A DNA stretch of 45,547 bases. Source: an uncultured Oscillospiraceae bacterium (lineage in GTDB: Bacteria > Bacillota > Clostridia > Oscillospirales > Oscillospiraceae). Location of the stretch: positions 1 to 45,547 of the forward strand of contig CANRFN010000037.1 of the NCBI GenBank assembly GCA_947629915.1, written 5' to 3'. Shown piece after piece: positions 25,660 through 35,045 of the stretch; position 1 is the stretch's first letter; each line of letters begins with the position of its first letter. A program made the translations under genes and the position numbers. The notes beneath the pieces are model-generated. The model searched no databases, was not told the DNA's origin, and saw only the letters and a program-made list of their open reading frames with translations.

Positions 25660-25672
25660 ATTATCGTTTATC
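25658..25672 (-). repeat. hsdS recombination core, copy 4 (inverted)
   Basis: On the minus strand GATAAACGATAATTT is followed by GACTGAG and reads I-N-D-N-L-T-E into the silent cassette. The reading phase is the same as at the other three copies, so any exchange keeps the frame. Confidence 0.85.
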
Positions 25673-25778
25673 TTTACCCTGATCCAATCATGCTGTGAGC
25701 AGTCCTGGAAACAGCCAATAAATACCGATCCATATATGTCGAGTATTCATCTTGCAATTGCATGCTGGAGGGATCTTA

Positions 25779-28700
25779 ATGTTCTTCACTGAAGATACGT
25801 TTGAACAAGCCATTATCGAGTTGTTCGAGAAGATGGGATACACCCACATCTTGGGCTCTGATATTATCCGTGGAGACTGCACATCACCCCTCCTTGTGGA
25901 TGTCCTTACAGATAGCCTTACCAGGATCAACAGAGGACTCCCTCCAAGTGCGATTGATGCCGCAATCCAGACGATTACCTCCTTTGACCTCGGTAGCCTG
26001 TATCAGAAGAACAAGCTCTTCATGGACTATCTGCAGTACGGTGTCAGCGTGAAGTACTTCTCCAAGGGGGAAGAGCGCTCAACCGTAGTCTATCTGGTGG
26101 ACTATCAGAATGTTGAGAAGAACACCTTCCAGATTGTCAATCAGTTCACCTTTGTTGAGAATCAGAATATCCGGAGGCCGGACATCATTCTCTTTATCAA
26201 CGGTATGCCCTTGGTGCTGATGGAATTGAAGACCCCCACAGCCGAAAATGTCGGGGTGGAGAATGCCTATAACCAGATCCGAAACTACATGAAGGACATC
26301 CCCTCCATGTTCTGCTACAACGCCATCTGCGTGATCAGCGACCTCACATCGAACCGTGCGGGCACGATCACATCAGGCCTGGACCGCTTCATGGAGTGGA
26401 AGACGAAGGATGGTCGGCACGAGAACAATGCCTATGCGCAGTTCGACACCTTCTATGAGGGCATGTTCCAGAGAGAACGCCTGCTGGACATTATCAAGAA
26501 CTTCATTGTCTTTGAGGATGATACCAACCACCCCGTAAAGATCTTGGCGGGGTATCACCAGTACTTTGCGGTGAAGAAGGCCATCGAAAAAGCGCGAATT
26601 GCCACGGAAAGTGACGGCAAGGGTGGTGTCTTCTGGCACACACAGGGCAGTGGAAAATCCCTGTCCATGGTGTTCTATGCCCATCTGTTGCAGAGTGCGT
26701 TGGATACCCCTACCATTGTTGTCATGACGGACCGCATCGACCTGGATGACCAGCTCTTTGCCCAATTCTCCCGGTGCGCTGGATTTCTGCGGCAAAAGGC
26801 AGCGCAGGCAACGAGCAAGGAGGACCTCAAGACGCGCCTGGATGGATTGAAGGCCAATGGCATCATCTTCACAACCATGTTCAAGTTCGAACTGGGAGAG
26901 AAACCGCTGTCCACGCGCCGGAATATCATTGTGATCGCTGACGAGGCGCACAGAGGACAGTACGGCTTTGACGAGAAGGTCATCATGAGCGAGAACGCGG
27001 AGGGTGAAAAAGAGGCCAGGATTGCCGTTGGAACGGCACGTATTATCCGGGCTGCTCTCCCGAATGCCACCTTTGTGGGCTTTACCGGTACACCCATCTC
27101 TATGAAGGACCGCAATACCCGCGAGGTGTTTGGAGACTATATCGATGTCTATGACATGACCCAGGCAGTAGAAGACGGGGCGACCCGCCCGATCTACTAC
27201 GAGAGTCGCGTTGTCCAGCTGAAGCTGAACAACGATGCCCTGAAGCTGATAGATGACACGTATGATGCCTTTGAGCAGGAGACCAATCAGCTCACTGTCG
27301 AGAAGAGCAAGAGAATGCTCGGCCAGATGGAGAGCGTGCTGGGTGCAGACTCTACCATTGCGTCTCTCTGCGATGATATCGTGACCCACTACGAGAAGAA
27401 CCGGGCCAATCTGCTCACCGGCAAGGCTATGATCGTAGCATTCAACCGGAGGATTGCCATCAAGATCTACCGGCGGATTCTTGAAATCCGACCGGACTGG
27501 ACCGAGAAAGTCGGCGTTGTCATGACCGGTGGCAACAATGATCCCGAGGACTGGAAAGAGATCATCGGGAACAAGGCTCACAAGGATGAGATGGCCCGCA
27601 AGTTCAAGGACAATGACGATCCCCTAAAGATCGCTATCGTGGTGGACATGTGGCTCACTGGATTCGATGTCCCTTCGCTGGCCACCATGTACATTTACAA
27701 GCCCATGCACGGCTATACGCTGATGCAGGCCATCGCCCGAGTCAACCGTGTCTTTAGGGACAAAGAGGGCGGCCTCATCATCGACTATGTGGGCATTGCC
27801 ACCGCACTGAAAGCTGCCATGCGGGAGTACACATCCCGGGACCAGGACAACTATGGAGACATGGATATCTCCATCAAGGCCTATCCCAAGTTCCAGGAGA
27901 AGCTGCAGGTCTGCAGGGACCTGTTCCACCACTACGACTACTCTGGATTCTTCAATGGAACGGCGCTGGAGATGGCGCAGTACATCTCCGGTGGTATCAA
28001 CTATGTCCTGGATGCCTCTGAGCCTAAACGGCAGGAACTATTCCTCAAGGAGGCCTATCTCCTGAAGCAGGCCCATTCCCTGTGTTCCAGTATTACCACA
28101 GACCAGGAGCGCCGCGAGGCTGCGTATTTCGAGGCAATTCGGAACGCTGCGACCAAAATCACCATTGGAAAGGTGTCTGGTCGCACTTTGGCAGAGATCA
28201 ATTCCCAGATCAACGAACTCATGAAGGCCAGCATCCAGAGTGACGGTGTGCTCAATATCTTCGATGTAGACACGGCAGGGGAGGAATTCTCCCTCTTCGA
28301 CCCGGCCGTTCTGAAAGAGATTTCCAAGATGAAGTACAAGAACATTGCTGTGGAGCTGCTAAAGAAGCTGATGGCTGGTCAAGTGAGCCTATACAGAAGG
28401 ACTAACCTGGTGCAGTCTAATAAGTTCTCCGAGAAGATCGGTAAGCTGATGAACCGGTACTACAACGGCCTCATCACAAATCTGGAAGTCATCGAAGAGC
28501 TGTTGAAGATTGCGGAGGAGATCTGTGAGATGGAGGCAGCCCGAAAGAGCCTTGGCCTTACCCAGGAGGAGCTTGCCTTCTATGATGCTCTCACAAAACC
28601 CGAGGCGATCAAGGACTTCTACACAGACGGCCAATTGGTAGCCCTCACGCGAGAACTCACAGAGCAGTTGCGGAAAAGCAGAACGATAGACTGGCAGAAG

Positions 28701-28844
28701 AAAGAGAGCGCTCGGGCGGAGATGCGGGTCATGGTCAAGAGACTGCTGAAAAGATACAAGTATCCCCCGGAGGGGTTGGAAGATGCCATGGACACCGTGA
28801 TCGGGCAGTGTGAACTCTGGACGGACAACGTGGTGTACGGATAA
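25779..28844 (+). CDS. hsdR: Type I restriction enzyme motor/nuclease subunit
   Basis: A 1,021-residue HsdR. The N-terminal nuclease domain shows the PD-(D/E)xK pattern RRPDIILF...LVLMELKTP. The SF2 translocase has Walker A HTQGSGKS (Lys about 293), the DEAD-type box IADEAHR and motif III GFTGTPI, with motif VI around QAIARVNRVF. The C-terminal helical domain binds the methylase core. With HsdM and HsdS it moves along unmodified DNA and cuts it. The frame runs up to a TTG at 25752, but the ATG at 25779 follows GGAGGG by 8 bp and begins the conserved MFFTEDTFEQAI. It is separated from hsdM/hsdS by the shufflon, so its expression may rely on a separate promoter that I could not place. Confidence 0.95.
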   Translation: MFFTEDTFEQAIIELFEKMGYTHILGSDIIRGDCTSPLLVDVLTDSLTRINRGLPPSAIDAAIQTITSFDLGSLYQKNKLFMDYLQYGVSVKYFSKGEERSTVVYLVDYQNVEKNTFQIVNQFTFVENQNIRRPDIILFINGMPLVLMELKTPTAENVGVENAYNQIRNYMKDIPSMFCYNAICVISDLTSNRAGTITSGLDRFMEWKTKDGRHENNAYAQFDTFYEGMFQRERLLDIIKNFIVFEDDTNHPVKILAGYHQYFAVKKAIEKARIATESDGKGGVFWHTQGSGKSLSMVFYAHLLQSALDTPTIVVMTDRIDLDDQLFAQFSRCAGFLRQKAAQATSKEDLKTRLDGLKANGIIFTTMFKFELGEKPLSTRRNIIVIADEAHRGQYGFDEKVIMSENAEGEKEARIAVGTARIIRAALPNATFVGFTGTPISMKDRNTREVFGDYIDVYDMTQAVEDGATRPIYYESRVVQLKLNNDALKLIDDTYDAFEQETNQLTVEKSKRMLGQMESVLGADSTIASLCDDIVTHYEKNRANLLTGKAMIVAFNRRIAIKIYRRILEIRPDWTEKVGVVMTGGNNDPEDWKEIIGNKAHKDEMARKFKDNDDPLKIAIVVDMWLTGFDVPSLATMYIYKPMHGYTLMQAIARVNRVFRDKEGGLIIDYVGIATALKAAMREYTSRDQDNYGDMDISIKAYPKFQEKLQVCRDLFHHYDYSGFFNGTALEMAQYISGGINYVLDASEPKRQELFLKEAYLLKQAHSLCSSITTDQERREAAYFEAIRNAATKITIGKVSGRTLAEINSQINELMKASIQSDGVLNIFDVDTAGEEFSLFDPAVLKEISKMKYKNIAVELLKKLMAGQVSLYRRTNLVQSNKFSEKIGKLMNRYYNGLITNLEVIEELLKIAEEICEMEAARKSLGLTQEELAFYDALTKPEAIKDFYTDGQLVALTRELTEQLRKSRTIDWQKKESARAEMRVMVKRLLKRYKYPPEGLEDAMDTVIGQCELWTDNVVYG

Positions 28845-28935
28845 ATCTCTCTGCAATGCACATGCGCAGCCCTTGCTGCCCAGGAAAGGGACAGCTGCTG
28901 TACACCTAAGCCTCAAGACACTGAACACAGTCAGT

Positions 28936-28970
28936 ACGCCTACCTCCACGCGTATGTTGGAGGTAGGCGT
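28936..28970. terminator. 13-bp perfect hairpin after hsdR
   Basis: ACGCCTACCTCCA (28936-28948) pairs perfectly with TGGAGGTAGGCGT (28958-28970) around a 9-base loop, 92 bp after the hsdR stop. No T-run follows, so it may be a processing or protein-binding structure instead of a true terminator. Nothing else stands out in 28845-29053. Confidence 0.45.
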
Positions 28971-29053
28971 TGCACTCTGTAGGCATGTTAAGAGCAAGGA
29001 GAGCGATAGAATGCCAAGAAGGGGAGTGGGTATGCCTAGAGCCGTGACGTAGA

Positions 29054-29296
29054 TCACAGAAGGCCTCGGACCCTCAGCGCCTCGATAAAGTCACCAAAGA
29101 CAAACTGCCCGGATACCAGTGCGAAATAGTCCTTTGTGTAGTCCATCTGCCCCACCATCTCCAAGGCGTTGTCAAAGATGACCGGACCCGTGTTGAGTCG
29201 TGGGATCTCCTCCTGCTCTCCCTCTGGATCTCCAAAGGATAGCGCCGAGAAGTCAAAGGAGAAGTCCAGTCCGCCGCCCTTCTTTCGTTTCTTCAA
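29054..29296 (-). pseudogene. Truncated mobile-element-type gene fragment
   Basis: About 80 codons on the minus strand, rich in FSFDFSALSFG and ending in DYFALVSGQFVFGDFIEAL before divergent residues and a stop. It recalls the N-terminal part of a protein of unknown function carried by clostridial integrative elements, possibly PLD-like; this is from memory and uncertain. The only start is a TTG at 29296. Both ends look cut: the reading frame ends soon after the conserved part, and its 5' side runs into the neighbouring pseudogene at a 13-bp direct repeat. Confidence 0.45.
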
Positions 29297-29319
29297 GTGG
29301 CCCGCCGCCCTTCTCGTTT

Positions 29320-30201
29320 GAAAAGGCCCTTCCCGGCGTGCGCTGCGCAGTACTGCAGAAGGGCAATAAAAAGCCGTCATATATCCCGCAGGCGGTGGCG
29401 CAGTACGACCAGCAGCACATCCTGATCTACGCGGACCTGGAGGCCAACCTGCTGGACCGGATGTTTGGCTTCGAGGAGACCTGGCGCGGGCCGTGGATGC
29501 GGGACGGTATCGTCTCCTTTGAGCGGGTCTACGTGTACACCGTGAGGCGGCTTGTCTCGGAGAGCATAATGGTGGAGGACGAGCGTTTCCGCTGGCGGGT
29601 GCTCCGGCTCCTGGGACGGATGCAGGACGGGCACGCCCAGCTCGATCTCACCAAAGACATCCTGGAGTATAGCTCGGATCACCGGAGCGATGAAGACCTG
29701 GAGAACATCGTGCCCCTGGCGGAGGACATCCGGGAAGCTGTCACCTGGGAGGGAAAGTACAACTGCCAGCCGATCGTGTGGCTGTATGCCCAGATGGGCC
29801 TCTCCGATGCGTACATGCAGTCTGGACGCTACGGGGAGGCGGAGCCAATTGTCCTGGAAACCCTGCAGGACATCACGGAAATGCGGCAGGAAAACAGCCC
29901 CATCATGAAGTGGGACTTCAAGCGGTTCCGGGACAGCCGCGTGGTCAAGTTGTCCGGATGCTTCATCGACCTGCTGGAGGCCAGCACCTGGTTCAAGCGG
30001 GCGATGATTGCGTACCACCTCGGTCAGCAAGAGAAGCTGGCAGAGTATCTGGACCAGGCAGAGGTGGCGCTGGATCGGCATGCGGAGACGGACTATGTCA
30101 GCTCAGACCTCCGGCAGCAGATCCGCGAGTACCGGAGCGAATTTGCCAAGATGCACGCCGAAATTGTGGACCAGCCCGAGGACCAGAGAGCTGCGGGATA
30201 G
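29320..30201 (+). pseudogene. 5'-truncated copy of the helical-repeat gene at 30484
   Basis: The frame encodes about 290 residues that align with residues about 230-495 of the next gene: QHILIYADLEANLLD against RHILICANLQADLLD, ETWRGPW in both, and so on to the end. No start codon or ribosome site precedes it; upstream the sequence switches to the minus-strand fragment above. It is thus the 3' half of an older tandem copy that lost its 5' half. There are no internal stops, so the loss may be recent or the fragment may still be translated from a chance start. Confidence 0.7.
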
Positions 30202-30287
30202 GCAGACAGGGGAGCGTCCCTCGGCAATACACATACTGCCCAAGCAGCCCGGGCGGGCCTAAGCCAGAAAACAGCACATTTGTGCGG

Positions 30288-30323
30288 CATTTGCCCGCAA
30301 TCCCCTGTGATTGCGGGCAAATG
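30288..30323 (+). terminator. Hairpin after the truncated copy
   Basis: CATTTGCCCGCAATC pairs perfectly over 15 bp with GATTGCGGGCAAATG around a 6-base loop. It is followed within 10 bases by T-rich DNA (CCGTTTTACGTTTTT). It would separate the truncated copy from the promoter of the intact one. Confidence 0.65.
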
Positions 30324-30373
30324 TCATACCGTTTTACGTTTTTCATAATCCAACGAATTCAGAAATCTTATCG

Positions 30374-30402
30374 TTGACTTTCACTGCTAGATCCTGTACA
30401 AT
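30374..30402 (+). promoter_or_regulatory. Promoter of the helical-repeat gene
   Basis: TTGACT (30374-30379), a 17-bp spacer and TACAAT (30397-30402) lie about 80 bp before the ATG at 30484. Confidence 0.65.
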
Positions 30403-30483
30403 GGGCAAAACGAGGCCCATGCAGTGCCCACTGGGGAAGTAAGGGGGCTGCTGCAGGCGGGATCAAATGGGGAGGCATACGAG

Positions 30484-31971
30484 ATGGCCAAAATGAGAGA
30501 GCCTGCCGGCAATCCCGAGCAGGGAACGCCAGGCAAGAGAAAGTACGATCCAGAGGAGAGACTGTCGACGGCGGCCAAGGTGGGGCGGAAATGCATCGAG
30601 AGCATCCGAAACGGAGAGGACGTGCAGACGGCATACGCACTGCTCAAGGATAACAGTGTGCAGCTGGAGAAACTCATCTGGGACGGTACCCATACCGGCC
30701 TTTTTGATGACTCTCATACGAAGAGCGGATACAGGGGGAAACGGTATCGGGATTGGATCTGTACCCAGTGCGCTGCCATTCTGGCACACCAGTACAAGAC
30801 AATGGGAGACTGCGCCATACAGCTGAACCAGAAGGACGCCATCGGCCAATACATGCCCCGTATGCTGGCCTATGCGGAGCGTGCGTATCAGGCTCTCCGG
30901 ATGAATGATACCCAGGAGGTCTTGCTCACCGTGCTGGATGCGGCGGGGGATTGGTGCCTGCACCAGTTGGAGCCCCCGGACCCCAAGCGGGCGTTCCAGT
31001 ATGGCTTCCGCCTCCTGCAAACGGGGGAGCAGTCGCTAGACCGGAGGCCTGCATCGGAGGAGGTCGTGCTGCCCCTGTTGGAGAGTGCCGCGAAGACAAT
31101 CTATGAGAGCGTTACCATGGCACCTGCGCTGGCGAAGAACCTCAACGAGGCATTTACGGGTGTATTTCCTCTGGCGAAGAAGACGGGCTACGACAGCCGC
31201 CACATTCTCATCTGTGCCAATCTCCAGGCGGACTTGCTGGACTGGATGCTGGACCACGGGGAGACCTGGCGCGGACCGTGGCAGGGAGAGGACGCACCAT
31301 TCGAGAGGGTATATGTGGACACGGTGCGCGGGCTTATCAATAAAGGTGTTATGCGGATGCAACCGCATTTCCGTCAGCAGGTGCTCCGGGTCCTGGGAAA
31401 GATGCAGGACGAGCTGGAGCAGATAGACCTGGCCAAAGAGGTTCTGCAGTATTGCGATAGCCACCACGGTGAAAAAGAACTGGAGGACACCGTGCGCCTG
31501 GTGGAGGACGTCCGGGATATCGTCTCCAGGGACGGGCGGTACAACTGCCACCCCTTGATCTGGATCTATGTCGATAAGAGTTTGTCTGACGCCTATATCC
31601 AGGCAGACAGGTATGACGATGTAGACGTGGTCGCGGTACAGACCCTGCAGGACGTGGCACAATTGCGGCAGGAGGACTGCGCCGTGGGCAAATGGAGGCC
31701 CAAGGAGTTCCGGGACAAGGGGATGTCTCTTGCCTTGACGCACATGCTGACGATAGCGGAGTCCAATGCGTACCTCAAACGGGCAGCCGTCTCCAACCAC
31801 TATGATCGCCCCAAAGAGGCCTTGGCATACATGGACCAGGCTGAGTCGGTGCTGGATCAGAGGGAGGAGACAGACCGCCTGTACCCGAGTCTCCGGGAGC
31901 AGGTCCATTTTCTCCGCCTCAGTACCCTAGAGGCGTACTCCCTGGAGGAGATTGAGGGGCAACAGCAGTAG
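30484..31971 (+). CDS. Unrecognised TPR-like helical-repeat protein
   Basis: A 495-residue soluble protein with no signal peptide or membrane segment. After a basic Pro/Gly-rich N-terminus it is almost wholly helical, with repeated Tyr/Leu/Ala helix pairs (such as YAERAYQALRMNDTQEVL and KEALAYMDQAESVLDQREE) suggesting a TPR-like superhelix. No catalytic motif is evident. I chose the ATG at 30484 because GGGGAGG lies 9 bp upstream; an earlier ATG at 30424 has no ribosome site. A truncated paralog lies directly upstream. It has its own promoter. It may be a protein-interaction scaffold or a quorum-type regulator lacking its HTH; there is not enough to name it. Confidence 0.8.
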   Translation: MAKMREPAGNPEQGTPGKRKYDPEERLSTAAKVGRKCIESIRNGEDVQTAYALLKDNSVQLEKLIWDGTHTGLFDDSHTKSGYRGKRYRDWICTQCAAILAHQYKTMGDCAIQLNQKDAIGQYMPRMLAYAERAYQALRMNDTQEVLLTVLDAAGDWCLHQLEPPDPKRAFQYGFRLLQTGEQSLDRRPASEEVVLPLLESAAKTIYESVTMAPALAKNLNEAFTGVFPLAKKTGYDSRHILICANLQADLLDWMLDHGETWRGPWQGEDAPFERVYVDTVRGLINKGVMRMQPHFRQQVLRVLGKMQDELEQIDLAKEVLQYCDSHHGEKELEDTVRLVEDVRDIVSRDGRYNCHPLIWIYVDKSLSDAYIQADRYDDVDVVAVQTLQDVAQLRQEDCAVGKWRPKEFRDKGMSLALTHMLTIAESNAYLKRAAVSNHYDRPKEALAYMDQAESVLDQREETDRLYPSLREQVHFLRLSTLEAYSLEEIEGQQQ

Positions 31972-32075
31972 AGGCAGTGCGCGGAATAGAGCCCCGTTCA
32001 GACGAACATGCGCTTCAAACAGACTTTTACTTTTGGCGCTTTCGTCCTCTCCACAATTCGAACCCTCAGACATGC

Positions 32076-32104
32076 TTGCGCTCCGGGCCCGCCTGTGGTA
32101 AAGT
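32076..32104 (+). promoter_or_regulatory. Possible promoter of the GH109-like gene
   Basis: TTGCGC (32076-32081), 17 bp and TAAAGT (32099-32104) lie 44 bp before the start codon. Both boxes are imperfect but the spacing is ideal. Confidence 0.4.
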
Positions 32105-32147
32105 GCAGACAGCTGGGGAGACAAACAGAGAAAGGAGCTCGTTTTGC

Positions 32148-33374
32148 ATGGGGAAAAAACTGCGCGTTGGGTTGATCGGTATGGGGTGCAGGGGCATCAG
32201 CCTGCTGGAGTACACCTTCCTTCCCATGACGGAGGACCGTCTGGAGATCGTGGGCGTCTGCGATGTCTATGAGGACCGCCGGGAGAGAGCGGCAGCGCGG
32301 GTGGAAAAGGCCTGCGGATACCGCCCCATCTCCACGGCAGACTACCGTGAGGTCCTGAAGCTGGACATCGATGCCGTGATCATCATGTCCTCCTGGGTGA
32401 CCCACATCGAGATGGCCATCGCCGCCATGAAGGCCGGCAAGTACGTGGGCATGGAGGTAGGCGGAGCGTACAGCGTAGAAGACTGCTGGCGCCTGGTCCA
32501 CACCTCAGAGGAGACCGGGGTACCGTGCATGCTGCTGGAGAACTGCTGCTACGGCAAGCGGGAACTGATGGTCCTGAACATGGTGAAGCAGGGCGTCTTC
32601 GGCGAGGTGGTACACTGCGAGGGCGGCTATCACCATGACCTCCGCCCCGAGATCGCCGGCGGCGAGGTGAACCGCCACTACAGATTGCAGGAGTACCTCA
32701 ACCGCAACTGCGAGAACTACCCCACCCATGAGCTGGGCCCCATCGCCAAGATCCTGAAGATCAACAACGGCAACCGGATGCTCTCCCTCACCTCCACTGC
32801 CTCCTGCGCCAAGGGGATGCACGCCTATCTCCAACAGCAGACGGGGCCAGTCACCAAGTACGCCGATGCGATCTTTGCCCAGGGGGATGTGGTGAACACC
32901 GTGATCCGCTGCGCCGGCGGGGAGACCATCTCCATCACATTGGACACCACCTTGCCCAGGGCATACAGCCGGGGCTTCACCGTCCGGGGCACCTCCGCCG
33001 CCTATTTCGAGGACATGGACTGCATCTTCCAGGACGGAGTGCACCGCAAGTACGAGTTCGATGCCCGTCCCCTCTGGGGCAATGCAGAGCAGTATGAGGA
33101 GCAATATCTCCATCCCCTCTGGCGCGGCTTTGACCCCACCGGCGGCCATGACGGCATGGACGAGATGGTGTTCAGCGCCTTCATCGATGCGGCATCGGCT
33201 GGGGTGCAGCCGCCCATCGATGTCTACGATGCCGCAGCCTGGATGTCCATCACCGCCCTCAGTGCGGCGTCCATCTCCACAGGCAGTATGCCGGTGGAGA
33301 TCCCGGACTTCACCTCCGGACGCTGGATCGCGAGAAAAGATATCGTGGAGCAGAAGTACTCCCTGACGTACTGA
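32148..33374 (+). CDS. Gfo/Idh/MocA-fold protein, GH109-like glycosidase
   Basis: A 408-residue protein with an N-terminal Rossmann domain (GLIGMGCRG for NAD, near residue 8) and the C-terminal Gfo/Idh/MocA domain. The motifs GGYHHDLRPEI, NYPTHELGPIAKIL and INNGNRMLSLTS are those of the GH109 group, NAD-dependent alpha-N-acetylgalactosaminidases that work by oxidation-elimination. There is no signal peptide, so it would act inside the cell on imported sugars. The frame is open from 31977, but the ATG at 32148 follows AAGGAG and starts the conserved domain. It is followed by a hairpin terminator, so it is probably transcribed alone. The exact sugar is uncertain; another sugar dehydrogenase of this superfamily is possible. 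Confidence 0.85.
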   Translation: MGKKLRVGLIGMGCRGISLLEYTFLPMTEDRLEIVGVCDVYEDRRERAAARVEKACGYRPISTADYREVLKLDIDAVIIMSSWVTHIEMAIAAMKAGKYVGMEVGGAYSVEDCWRLVHTSEETGVPCMLLENCCYGKRELMVLNMVKQGVFGEVVHCEGGYHHDLRPEIAGGEVNRHYRLQEYLNRNCENYPTHELGPIAKILKINNGNRMLSLTSTASCAKGMHAYLQQQTGPVTKYADAIFAQGDVVNTVIRCAGGETISITLDTTLPRAYSRGFTVRGTSAAYFEDMDCIFQDGVHRKYEFDARPLWGNAEQYEEQYLHPLWRGFDPTGGHDGMDEMVFSAFIDAASAGVQPPIDVYDAAAWMSITALSAASISTGSMPVEIPDFTSGRWIARKDIVEQKYSLTY

Positions 33375-33402
33375 GCAGCTACCAGCAGAAAAGACAGCAA
33401 CC

Positions 33403-33434
33403 ATCCCCGCGCAGGCTTTGGTCTGCGCGGGGAT
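33403..33434 (+). terminator. Terminator after the GH109-like gene
   Basis: ATCCCCGCGCAG pairs with CTGCGCGGGGAT around an 8-base loop. The same ATCCCCGCGC stem recurs in the terminators at 41270 and 42881. Confidence 0.75.
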
Positions 33435-33531
33435 TTCCGCGTCTCACGCGATGTGCGGTGTGCGGGCATGGCGGCGCAAGACGGTGCCCATGATTATTGG
33501 AAATAGAATGTGCCTGGAACGGCGGTTTCTG

Positions 33532-33561
33532 TTGGACGGGAATGGCAAAACGTGATACAAT
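33532..33561 (+). promoter_or_regulatory. Promoter of the GT4-GH13 operon
   Basis: TTGGAC (33532-33537), an 18-bp spacer and TACAAT (33556-33561) lie about 60 bp before the GT4 start codon. Confidence 0.6.
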
Positions 33562-33619
33562 GCCCAGCAAGCCCAAGGAAAGAGCTTGAAGGGCTCATTG
33601 AAGGAGGTTGAGACAAGCC

Positions 33620-35044
33620 ATGAAGGTCTGTCTTTTGAACGATTCGTTTCCCCCGGTGATAGACGGGGTGGTAAACGTGCTGCAAAACTACGCCAAGTAC
33701 CTGATGTCCGAGCACAACTCCCAGGTGATTGTGGGCACCCCGGAGTATCCCGGTGCGGACTACACCCAGTACGACTATCCCGTGGTCCCGTACCAGAGCT
33801 TTGATACCAGCGCCATCACCAGCGGGTACCGCACCGGCAACCCGTTCTCCGAGGAGGCGGTGGCCAAACTGGCGGACTTCGCCCCGGACATCATTCACTC
33901 CCACTGTCCGGCCTCTGCCACCATCATCGCGAGACTTCTCCGGGAGCAGACCGAATCCCCCATCGTCTTTACCTACCACACCAAGTACGACATCGACATC
34001 GCCCGCTTCACCCGGAACAAGTTGGCCACCCGGGAGGGCATCAAGCTGATGGTGAAGAACATCGAGGCCTGCGATGACATCTGGGTGGTGAGCCGGGGTG
34101 CCGGCGAGAGCTTGAAGGCGCTGGGCTTTGAAGGGGACTACACCGTCATGAACAACGGCGTGGACTTTGCCCGGGGCAGGGTGGCACAGGAGGACGTGGC
34201 TCGGGTAACGGCGGACTATGATCTGCCGGAAGGGGTGCCGGTGTACCTCTTTGTGGGCCGCATGATGACCTACAAGGGCCTCCCCATCATCCTGGACGCC
34301 CTCAAGATCCTGATAGACGCCGGGCGGGACTTCCGCATGGTGTTCATCGGAAAGGGGCCGGACAAGGAGTTGCTGGAGGACAAGGCGAGAGAGCTGGGCC
34401 TCATGGGCGGCGAGGGACCGGACCGCTGCATCTTCACCGGCCCCATCTACGATCGCGATGCCCTGCGGGCCTGGAACACTCGGGGCGATCTGTTCCTCTT
34501 CCCCTCCACCTTCGACACCAATGGCCTGGTGGTCCGGGAGGCGGCTGCCTGCGGCCTCGCCAGCGTGCTCATTGACGGCTCCTGCGCAGCGGAGGGCATC
34601 ACAGACGGCCGGAACGGGTTCATCATCCAGGAGAACGCGGAATCTTTGGCGGCCAAGCTCATGGAGATCTCCGGAGATCTCAGCTACCTCCACGAAGTGG
34701 GCCAGCACGCCATGGACGAGATCTACCTCTCCTGGAAGGACTGCGTGGCCGTGGCCTATGATCGGTACCAGGTTATCCTGGAGGCAAAACAGGCGGGCAG
34801 GTTGCCGGAGAAGCGGAAGCTGCCAGAGGACTATCTGCTGAGCTTCACCGCCCGGAGTATGGAGGAGCAGGAGCGGGGCCGCCGCATCCGGAAGGAGCTC
34901 TTCCACGACTTCCGGGAGACCGCCACCGGCATGATGGAGAATATCCAGGAGACCCGGGAGAACGTGGAGCACTGGTGGGACCGGGTCTCAGAGGAGATCC
35001 AGAAGGAGATCAAGATCAAGACCACCAAGCTGCCGCTGGACTGA
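33620..35044 (+). CDS. Glycosyltransferase family 4
   Basis: A 474-residue GT-B fold glycosyltransferase. The N-terminal acceptor domain shows NDSFPPVIDGVVNVL and IIHSHCPASATI. The C-terminal nucleotide-sugar domain shows FVGRMMTYKGLPIILDAL and FPSTFDTNGLVVREAAACG, with the E-x7-E-type motif region of GT4 enzymes. A coiled, charged C-terminal tail of about 60 residues may contact the membrane. The ATG at 33620 follows AAGGAGGT by 11 bp. The GH13 gene begins 1 bp after its stop, so the two are co-translated. Related enzymes make glycolipids (glucosyl-diacylglycerol type) or glycosylate small acceptors; the acceptor here cannot be read from the sequence. Confidence 0.9.
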   Translation: MKVCLLNDSFPPVIDGVVNVLQNYAKYLMSEHNSQVIVGTPEYPGADYTQYDYPVVPYQSFDTSAITSGYRTGNPFSEEAVAKLADFAPDIIHSHCPASATIIARLLREQTESPIVFTYHTKYDIDIARFTRNKLATREGIKLMVKNIEACDDIWVVSRGAGESLKALGFEGDYTVMNNGVDFARGRVAQEDVARVTADYDLPEGVPVYLFVGRMMTYKGLPIILDALKILIDAGRDFRMVFIGKGPDKELLEDKARELGLMGGEGPDRCIFTGPIYDRDALRAWNTRGDLFLFPSTFDTNGLVVREAAACGLASVLIDGSCAAEGITDGRNGFIIQENAESLAAKLMEISGDLSYLHEVGQHAMDEIYLSWKDCVAVAYDRYQVILEAKQAGRLPEKRKLPEDYLLSFTARSMEEQERGRRIRKELFHDFRETATGMMENIQETRENVEHWWDRVSEEIQKEIKIKTTKLPLD

Positions 35045-35045
35045 G

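Noticed and set aside
28845..29053. Possible tRNA or attachment site after hsdR
   Set aside because: No cloverleaf or CCA-like arm, and no matching direct repeat elsewhere in the window.
33494..34972. Minus-strand open frame of 492 codons opposite the GT4 gene
   Set aside because: Antisense frame caused by high GC in the GT4 gene, which has family motifs, promoter and ribosome site.
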